Below are positions 37,301 through 42,267 of a DNA stretch of 42,267 nt, piece after piece. The stretch covers positions 1 to 42,267 of the forward strand of contig DATIYF010000046.1 of NCBI GenBank assembly GCA_035517775.1, written 5' to 3'. Origin of the DNA: DATIYF01 sp035517775 (GTDB taxonomy: Bacteria; Acidobacteriota; Terriglobia; Terriglobales; Acidobacteriaceae). Made by a program: the position numbers and the translations under genes. Each line of letters opens with the position of its first letter. Within the stretch, counting starts at the first letter, position 1. A model generated the notes under the pieces. That model made no database searches and was not told where the DNA came from. It saw nothing but the letters and a program-made list of their open reading frames with translations.

Positions 37301-37848
37301 CCTTCGGGAAGGACAAGAAGTTCTCTTCGGGCAACGCAGTTCTCGACACTCTGATTGGTGGTTGGAATTTGAACGGCGTGTTGTCCATGAGTTCGGGAAC
37401 TCCTTTCGACGTCGGCACCCCCAAAGATATCGCACACACCGGAAATTACAATTACGGGAACAGCTATGACGGCTATGAACGCCTCAACCTGGTTGGGAAT
37501 CCGTATCCCTCAACCAAAACGCCTGCGGAGTGGCTTAATCCGGCAGGTTTCCAGCTTCCCGCGACGTTGACCTTCGGCAATCTGGGGCGCGACTCACTAC
37601 GGTCGGATTGGTCCAAAGGTCTGGATCTTTCGATCTTTCGGCAAATACCCATTCACGAACGGATGCATCTGGAATTTCGCTTCGAAATGTTCAACGCCAC
37701 TAACACCCCGGTATGGGCAGTTCCGATTACCAACTATGACTTGTATAACCCAAACCCCACACCCACGAGCCCCAATCTGTTCGGGGTCGTTACAAGCACT
37801 GCCAACACGGCCCGGCAGTTGCAGTTCGGACTGAAGCTTTACTATTGA
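34348..37848 (+). CDS. TonB-dependent receptor, Oar-type
   Basis: This is a 1166-residue outer-membrane receptor. A signal peptide (about 1-35, ending NSAAAQ) is followed by a carboxypeptidase-regulatory-like domain (about 37-120, INGTVRDQGGAVIADATV), a plug (about 135-240, with LPLNGRNFTQMLNLTPGV) and a long beta-barrel ending in LKLYY with a terminal aromatic. The start ATG at 34348 has GAGGAGG seven bases upstream; 34321 is open but lacks a ribosome site. It is divergent from an IclR regulator and followed by a large exported TPR protein. The import substrate is unknown; a deoxysugar-containing glycan is a guess from the surrounding catabolic genes. Confidence 0.93.
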   Translation: MRRCFSVTSERSSLLVAILVALATCLLLPNSAAAQATAAINGTVRDQGGAVIADATVVLHNRDTNLNRTVTTNSVGVYVIPDIQPGNYDLRVTRTGFSPAVKSGIALLVNQTATFDFTMQTGTVNEVVSVQANAVTLETSTAELGEAIVQKQVNDLPLNGRNFTQMLNLTPGVSTVNVAQNSATSGGVWSNPIGTFSYPSVNGQTNRSNLFLLDGVNNQGSFGSTYAVPPIVDDISEFKVQSHNDDASFGGVLGGVVNVVTKSGTSSFHGAAWEFLRNTSLDARNPFLANVTPFQQNQFGASFGGPLWIPGEHEKKTFFYLSYEGFRNHTAASNFYNTPTTDQLGGDLTGIGAQIYNPWSSQPFMCDGSGNPLPATNNIQPAGTPCNKIPANMIDQSMVSYAQTLFPAPNLTGNPNFNGLDTSKVITRQDEGNARLDHRFTDHDSVWARYTSFRQPVTGSGGFLGLIHAQTTNGYNLAASYTRSFSSSSVMELHFGRTDVNIDQGSTFTGAPSSFGPQIFSPNFAGNFRGGVSMIPEVVIQGYIGNPNPSAHGAAQVDDTKVSDIWEWGGEFTKNVGRHTFRAGADFASNNSNALYLNSNVLFTAANTAALDGTGGNALASFLLGVPNEAARRNVIETEHGGWVNGFYAMDQWKVTSKLSVNLGVRYDFTLVPVYGDNADANNFVGDMDFRDGTYILARNAPSCDQTNAAPCIPGGNLPDHVLVTPLGGGAIYHNDFSNIQPRLGVAYQIFPNTVIRAGYGRFYDNWAAITQTGQNYEGTWPSLDQLGASNLNAVTQGPPSATAEDPLGLGTAQPLPPATPFTQSTWFADPYLKRPYSDQWNFGIQQQVTSNTVLTANYVGSVGRKLDVGGAYNVAMVPGGNDSCPVSTPNCGAPFPYIGATAYDRSVGKASYNALQVSMNGRQIHGLTYLISYTWSKSLDLGCTGWYGVEGCSIQNPYDLQADKGPSATDLPHIFSAAWVYALPFGKDKKFSSGNAVLDTLIGGWNLNGVLSMSSGTPFDVGTPKDIAHTGNYNYGNSYDGYERLNLVGNPYPSTKTPAEWLNPAGFQLPATLTFGNLGRDSLRSDWSKGLDLSIFRQIPIHERMHLEFRFEMFNATNTPVWAVPITNYDLYNPNPTPTSPNLFGVVTSTANTARQLQFGLKLYY

Positions 37849-37872
37849 GCACCGCGGTTGAAGGGGACTATA

Positions 37873-37907
37873 TGCGCCGCCGGACTTACATCAGGTCCGG
37901 CGGCGCA
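37873..37907. terminator. Perfect 13-bp hairpin after TonB receptor
   Basis: The arms (37873-37885 and 37895-37907) are perfectly complementary over 13 bp, GC-rich, around a 9-base loop. It starts 24 bases after the receptor stop. No T-run follows, so it is not a textbook rho-independent terminator; it may stabilise the transcript end or act as a partial terminator. Confidence 0.55.
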
Positions 37908-38065
37908 GACATAAGGGCTCTGGCAGAGGATCTTTCGCAGTTGTCGCGTCTGGCTACTCCACAAGCGCTACACTCTTGGCGTAGGCACGTTCGCTCTTGC
38001 GGCGCGTGGGAACGCAGAGGGTAGCGTGGCGCACTCTGGATGGTGCGAGTGGAGGCCGTTTTTTC

Positions 38066-40753
38066 ATGTCCGCATTGGGGACGAAGTCAGGCAAAGCTGT
38101 GAGCGGTTCGATTGCGCAAGTCGGCGCCTTCGTCCTGATAGCGGGGGCCCTCCTCACAGCCGCAGCAGCAGGTTCCAGGCAAGCGAAGGATGGCCAGGAA
38201 AAACCGCAGCCCTTGCCCAAGCAGTGTTTGCTGCACAATGGCTCTTCCGAAAAGGTGGCCGCTTTGCTGGAAAGCATTCACGATCACCCCACCGCCGGCG
38301 CCTATAACACCCTGGGGGCGCTCTATGCGCAATCCGATCGGGTAGCCTGCGCCATTCCCGCATTTCAGGCGGCATTGAAGCTCGACAAGAGTAACTGGGA
38401 AACCCATTACAACCTGGGCCTCGCCTGGCTCCGCAGCGGCAACCGCAAGAGCGCGCTCGAAGAGCTGCAAACCGCAACTCAACTCAAGCCAGCTTCTGTA
38501 AGTGCTCATTTCGCCCTGGGAACGCTCCTGCAGCAGGACCGTAACTGGCCCGACGCAGCTGAGCAGTTCCGCGCGGCGCTGAACACTGATCCTGGCTTTG
38601 CGCCGGCCTCGCTTAGCCTCAGCCAGGTTTACGTTGCTGCGGGCCGTCCTCAAGACGCGGTGACCTGCTTGCAGAATGCGCTTCAGCAGCATCCCGATCC
38701 CGCCCAGGCAGAGCCCTTGCAGGCCGCGCTGGGTCTTGCCTTCGCCGAAGCGGGCGATCAGGCAAAGGCGCTCGCCACCTTGAAAGATCTGGTAGCCGCC
38801 AAACCCGGCTCTGCCGACGCTCACCTTGCCCTGGGAAGTCTGTATGCCCGAGGCGCCGGGGCCGCCGACCAGAACGCCGCCGTCGCCGAGTTTCGCCAAG
38901 CTTTGCGGCTCGATTCCACTTTGGACGCCGCCCGCCTGGCACTCGCGCAGACTTTGCAGGCTCAGCGTAAGTATTCCGAGGCAATCACGCTCGCTCTGGA
39001 TTACACCCGCCGCCGGCCTAAAGACTTCCAGGGTTTTTACCTCCTCGGCCTCGCCTACAACGGTTCTGGGAAAACTGCCGCGGCCATGAACGCCTTTGCC
39101 CGGGCTGAAAGTCTGAATCCCGGCGATAGCGCCACGTATTATCAGCTCGGACGCCTGTTGGCAGCGGCCGGAAGAACAGATGAAGCCGTTCGTCAACTGG
39201 AAGCAGCCGAGCGCCTGAACCCATCCGATGCAGAAACTCATCGGCAATTGGCCGTGCTGCTCGAAAAGAGTGGCCAGCAGCAGCGCGCCCGGGCCGAGCG
39301 TGAGAAGTATGCCGCGCTGCAATCCGCCGGCGACCGGCAGGCGGCAATTGCCCGGCTGAATGACGAGGGAACCCGCCAGCTATCTGCGGGCAACGCCAAA
39401 GCGGCTGCTGAAAGCTATCGCGAGGCCTTGCAGCTTGATCCCGGCTCGGCCCGCCTGCGTTACAACCTCTCGCTTGCGCTCGATCGGATGGGAGACTTCT
39501 CTTCTGAGGCGAAAGAGTTGGAGCAGATTCCGGAATCCGATCCCTCTTTTGCCGCGGCGCAGGACCAACTCGGCCTTCTGGCTTTGCGAAACGGTCAACT
39601 GGATGAAGCCGAGGGCCGCTTCAAAAAAGCCCTGGCGCGGCAGCCCAACTTCGCCGAAGCAGAAGACAATCTAGGCATTCTCTACACCCAGCAGGGCAAG
39701 AACGCCGACGCGGCCGCACGGTTTCAGAAGGCCATTCAGGATGATCCCCAATACGCCAAAGCTTATGTGAACTTCGGCCTGCTTCTGGCGCAAACGGGGT
39801 CTCTGGATCAGGCGGCGAAGGAATTCCAGGCCGCGATTCAAGTGGACGCCGCCTACGCCCAGGCCTACGAAGCTCTGGGCATGCTCCAGGCAAAAACCGG
39901 CCACGGACCTGAGGCAGTAGCAAACTTCCGCAAGGCAGTGGCGCTTGAGCCTGACTCGGCCGAGGCCCACCTGAACCTTGGGATCGCCCTGGTGGACCAA
40001 TTCGACCGGCAGGGCGCATTGCACGAATTTTCCGAGGCGGCGCGGCTGAATCCCAATCTCCCCGGTCCGCATTACAACCTGGGCCGCTTCTTTTTCGAAA
40101 CCGGCAAGTATGACGACGCAGCGCGTGAGTTGGATGCAGCCATTCACTTGCAGCCCGATCTCGCCTCCGCTCTTTACTTTAGGGCTTTGACCGCAAGGCA
40201 GCAAAACCAGCTCGAGCTTTCCACCCAACTTCTGAAGAAGGTGGTCGCTCTCGACCCCGGCAATGCCGACGCGCAATATCTGCTGGGGCAGAATCTGGAA
40301 CGCTCCAAGGATCTGGCCGGCGCCATTCTCCACTGGAAGGCTGCGCTGCAGGCCGATCCCAATCATTCGCAGGCTCTCTACAACCTGGCGAGAGCGCTCG
40401 ACAGGATGCATGATCCGGAGGCTAAGCAGTACCAGGAGCGCTTCGACACGCTGCAGCGAAATCAGCAGATCACCGACCGGGTTTCTGAGCTGGGAAATTT
40501 CGCCCTGGAGGCGGCCAATGCGCAGAATTGGCCGCAGGCATTGCAGCAGATGAGCGAGGCCATTCAACTGTGCGGAAGTTGTCCGCAAAGCGCGCACTTA
40601 CATAAGAATCTCGGTTTGTTTTACGGCCGCACAGGTAACATCAGCCAGGCGGAAAAAGAGCTGCGCACCGCCCTTTCCCTGGCGCCGCGGGATGAAGATA
40701 CGCAGAACGCCTTGCATGCCATTGAGCGGATTCAGAAGCAGCAGGCGCAATAG
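38066..40753 (+). CDS. Large exported TPR-repeat protein
   Basis: This is an 895-residue protein composed almost wholly of tetratricopeptide repeats after an N-terminal hydrophobic segment (about 18-38, VGAFVLIAGALLTAAAAG) that acts as signal peptide or anchor. Many 34-residue units are visible, for example THYNLGLAWLRSGNRKSALEE and HYNLGRFFFETGKYDDAARE (each 20-21 residues, quoted in part). Two cysteines sit near the C-terminus (LCGSCPQS), but there is no CXXCH. The start at 38066 has GGAGG ten bases upstream; 37997 is the longer alternative. It follows the TonB receptor and precedes the SDR gene by 33 bases. The role is unknown, likely scaffolding in the periplasm. Confidence 0.88.
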   Translation: MSALGTKSGKAVSGSIAQVGAFVLIAGALLTAAAAGSRQAKDGQEKPQPLPKQCLLHNGSSEKVAALLESIHDHPTAGAYNTLGALYAQSDRVACAIPAFQAALKLDKSNWETHYNLGLAWLRSGNRKSALEELQTATQLKPASVSAHFALGTLLQQDRNWPDAAEQFRAALNTDPGFAPASLSLSQVYVAAGRPQDAVTCLQNALQQHPDPAQAEPLQAALGLAFAEAGDQAKALATLKDLVAAKPGSADAHLALGSLYARGAGAADQNAAVAEFRQALRLDSTLDAARLALAQTLQAQRKYSEAITLALDYTRRRPKDFQGFYLLGLAYNGSGKTAAAMNAFARAESLNPGDSATYYQLGRLLAAAGRTDEAVRQLEAAERLNPSDAETHRQLAVLLEKSGQQQRARAEREKYAALQSAGDRQAAIARLNDEGTRQLSAGNAKAAAESYREALQLDPGSARLRYNLSLALDRMGDFSSEAKELEQIPESDPSFAAAQDQLGLLALRNGQLDEAEGRFKKALARQPNFAEAEDNLGILYTQQGKNADAAARFQKAIQDDPQYAKAYVNFGLLLAQTGSLDQAAKEFQAAIQVDAAYAQAYEALGMLQAKTGHGPEAVANFRKAVALEPDSAEAHLNLGIALVDQFDRQGALHEFSEAARLNPNLPGPHYNLGRFFFETGKYDDAARELDAAIHLQPDLASALYFRALTARQQNQLELSTQLLKKVVALDPGNADAQYLLGQNLERSKDLAGAILHWKAALQADPNHSQALYNLARALDRMHDPEAKQYQERFDTLQRNQQITDRVSELGNFALEAANAQNWPQALQQMSEAIQLCGSCPQSAHLHKNLGLFYGRTGNISQAEKELRTALSLAPRDEDTQNALHAIERIQKQQAQ

Positions 40754-40775
40754 CGGTTTGCAAACGCAAAAAAGC

Positions 40776-40782
40776 AGGAGGG
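40776..40782 (+). promoter_or_regulatory. Strong ribosome binding site before CTG start
   Basis: AGGAGGG is a near-ideal Shine-Dalgarno sequence. The only start-like codon at proper distance in the SDR frame is CTG at 40787; no in-frame ATG, GTG or TTG occurs between the upstream in-frame stop (40751) and the conserved SDR core, where the next GTG (40835) already lies inside the cofactor motif. Confidence 0.6.
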
Positions 40783-40786
40783 ATTT

Positions 40787-41578
40787 CTGAAAGGCAATTC
40801 CAATGGTTTTCGCCTGGATGGCAAGCTGGCCGTAGTGACCGGCGGCGCCAGCGGAATCGGCCGGGCCATCGCCCAGAGATTCGCCCACAGCGGAGCCTGC
40901 GTGCGCATTCTCGATATTGACGAGAGCGCCGGCGACGAGCTGGCGCGCGAACTCGCCGCTGCGGGAGGAAACGCCAAATCCTACGCTTGCGACGTGGCCC
41001 AGCAGAAGAGCGTGGAGCAGGCCTTCGAAAAGGTATTTCACGATGGCCGCGTGCATGTGCTGGTCAACAACGCAGGAATTTCCCACGTGGGCGCCTTGCA
41101 GGCCACGTCCGAGCAGGAGTTCGACCGCGTTTTCTCCGTCAACGTCAAAGGCGTTTACAACTGCATGCACGCCGTGATCGCACATATGAAACAAAACGGC
41201 GGGGGCATCATTCTGAACATGGCCTCCATCGCCGGCACCTCCGGCCTGCCCGATCGCTTTGCTTATTCCATGAGCAAGGGTGCGGTCGTGGCGATGACCT
41301 ATTCCGTGGCCAAGGATTATCTGGCCTGCAACATTCGCTGCAATTGCATCTCGCCGGCCAGAGTGCATACCCCGTTCGTGGATGGCTTCCTGCGGCGTAA
41401 TTATCCCGGCAAAGAGCAGGAGATGTTTCAGAAGCTGGAGAAGTCGCAGCCCATCGGGCGCATGGCCGAGCCCGAGGAAGTGGCCAGCCTGGCGCTTTTC
41501 CTCTGCTCCGACGAGGCTTCGTTCATTACCGGCTCCGACTATCCGATTGACGGAGGGTTTTTCAATATCCGCGGCTGA
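40787..41578 (+). CDS. SDR-family dehydrogenase, keto-deoxy-fuconate dehydrogenase-like
   Basis: This is a 263-residue short-chain dehydrogenase. The NAD(P) motif TGGASGIG follows LDGKLAVV. NNAG, the catalytic Tyr160 and Lys164 (YSMSK) and the C-terminal PIDGGFFNIRG are all present. Relatives include 2-keto-3-deoxy-L-fuconate dehydrogenase, the step before the FAH-family hydrolase of this window. The frame has no standard start codon: a CTG at 40787 behind AGGAGGG is the likely initiator, and GTG at 40835 would delete the start of the nucleotide-binding strand. It lies 33 bases after the TPR gene and 56 before the next SDR gene. Confidence 0.87.
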   Translation: MKGNSNGFRLDGKLAVVTGGASGIGRAIAQRFAHSGACVRILDIDESAGDELARELAAAGGNAKSYACDVAQQKSVEQAFEKVFHDGRVHVLVNNAGISHVGALQATSEQEFDRVFSVNVKGVYNCMHAVIAHMKQNGGGIILNMASIAGTSGLPDRFAYSMSKGAVVAMTYSVAKDYLACNIRCNCISPARVHTPFVDGFLRRNYPGKEQEMFQKLEKSQPIGRMAEPEEVASLALFLCSDEASFITGSDYPIDGGFFNIRG

Positions 41579-41634
41579 TCTCCCTCCGTTCGGAGACGCA
41601 CCCGAGCTTATACGCCCGCGCAATCGTTTGACTC

Positions 41635-42267
41635 ATGGATCTTCAGCTGCGAGATAAGGTCGTCCTGGTGACCGGCGGGGCCAAAGGCATTGGCGCCGCC
41701 ATCACCCGGACTCTGGTGCGCGAAGGCGCGGTTCCCGTGGTGGTTGACCGCGATGTGGCCGCCTGCCGCCAATTGCAAGGGGAGCTTCGACCGCTCAACG
41801 CGACTAACTTTCTTTCCCTTGACCTTTCATCTTCCGAGAACTGCCGCTCGGCGGTCGAGCAAACCGTAAACGCCCACGGCAGGCTCGATGCCCTGGTGAA
41901 TAACGCCGGCATCAATGACAAGGTTGGCCTTGAAAAAGGAACTCCCGAAGAGTTTGTCCATTCCCTGGAACGCAACCTGCTGCACTACTACAACCTGGCG
42001 CATTTTGCGCTTCCTCACTTGAAAGAAACTCGCGGTTCGATCGTCAACATTAGCTCGAAAACCGCCGTCACCGGCCAGGGCAGCACCTCGGGATATGTGG
42101 CGGCCAAAGGCGCCATTCTCGGTCTCACCCGCGAATGGGCAGCAGACTTGCTGCCCTACGGCATTCGCGTAAACGCCGTAGTTCCGGCCGAGGTGATGAC
42201 TCCGCTTTACCAGCAGTGGCTCAACACCTTTGCCGACCCAGAGGCGCAGCTCCAGAAGGTCATCGCC
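41635..42267 (+). CDS. SDR-family L-fucose dehydrogenase-like, partial
   Basis: This is a short-chain dehydrogenase cut by the window end; 211 codons are present and open to the last base. Cofactor motif TGGAKGIG, NNAG, catalytic Tyr154 and Lys158 (YVAAK) and VNAVVPAEVMTPLYQQW are visible. The segment MTPLYQQWLNTF followed by a DPEAQL stretch resembles SDR-type L-fucose dehydrogenases, which oxidise L-fucose to its lactone. It would then feed the lactonase at 21534. The ATG at 41635 begins the usual LxLRDKVVLVTGG N-terminus. Substrate is inferred from remembered similarity and context. Confidence 0.85.
   Translation, partial: MDLQLRDKVVLVTGGAKGIGAAITRTLVREGAVPVVVDRDVAACRQLQGELRPLNATNFLSLDLSSSENCRSAVEQTVNAHGRLDALVNNAGINDKVGLEKGTPEEFVHSLERNLLHYYNLAHFALPHLKETRGSIVNISSKTAVTGQGSTSGYVAAKGAILGLTREWAADLLPYGIRVNAVVPAEVMTPLYQQWLNTFADPEAQLQKVIA

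Noticed and set aside
38087..39322. 411-codon antisense frame inside the TPR gene
   Set aside because: Mirror of the repetitive TPR codons; no start signal or family motif.

Overview
The window looks like Acidobacteriota (Terriglobia or a related group). It is GC-rich and carries two very large Oar-type TonB-dependent receptors with N-terminal carboxypeptidase-regulatory-like domains. It also has a CRTAC1/ASPIC-UnbV protein, TPR-multihaem cytochromes, TPR-rich exported proteins and many carbohydrate genes. This placement is from gene content only; no rRNA is present.

Left edge (1-960): an initiator tRNA-fMet on the minus strand, then a frameshifted remnant of an IS1-like transposase and unassigned sequence.

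Region A (964-15066, all + strand) reads as a galactan utilisation locus. It holds a GH2 beta-galactosidase-like enzyme, a GH53 endo-beta-1,4-galactanase, a propeller-type sensor histidine kinase overlapping a LuxR-type response regulator by 4 bp, and a TonB-dependent receptor with a terminator behind it. An exported TPR protein and a second, larger GH53 with a ricin-like lectin module follow. The galactanases would cut beta-1,4-galactan (pectin RG-I side chains), the receptor would import fragments, GH2 would release galactose, and the kinase/regulator pair would sense the substrate.

Region B (15075-21526) is a tight seven-gene minus-strand operon: IclR regulator, MaoC hydratase, a solute-binding-protein homologue with no signal peptide, a second MaoC that lacks the catalytic His, an RraA-family protein, a SAF-domain protein and a UxaA-type dehydratase. 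A CaiB/BaiF CoA-transferase is divergent from it, with an AT-rich palindrome between. This is the best candidate for an undescribed catabolic system.

Region C (21534-29232, plus 40787-42267) supplies parts of a non-phosphorylative L-fucose/L-rhamnose-type pathway: mutarotase, RhaT-like symporter, lactonase, Gfo/Idh oxidoreductase, enolase-superfamily dehydratase, FAH-family diketo-acid hydrolase and two SDR dehydrogenases. The last SDR resembles L-fucose dehydrogenase and runs off the window. A CRTAC1 protein is interspersed.

Region D (29283-33223) holds two overlapping multihaem c-type cytochromes with opposite domain order: TPR then eight CXXCH, and seven CXXCH then TPR.

Region E (33220-40753) holds a second IclR regulator, a 297-bp intergenic with palindromes and a promoter-like element, a second TonB-dependent receptor and an 895-residue TPR protein. 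The receptor-then-exported-TPR order therefore occurs twice in the window.
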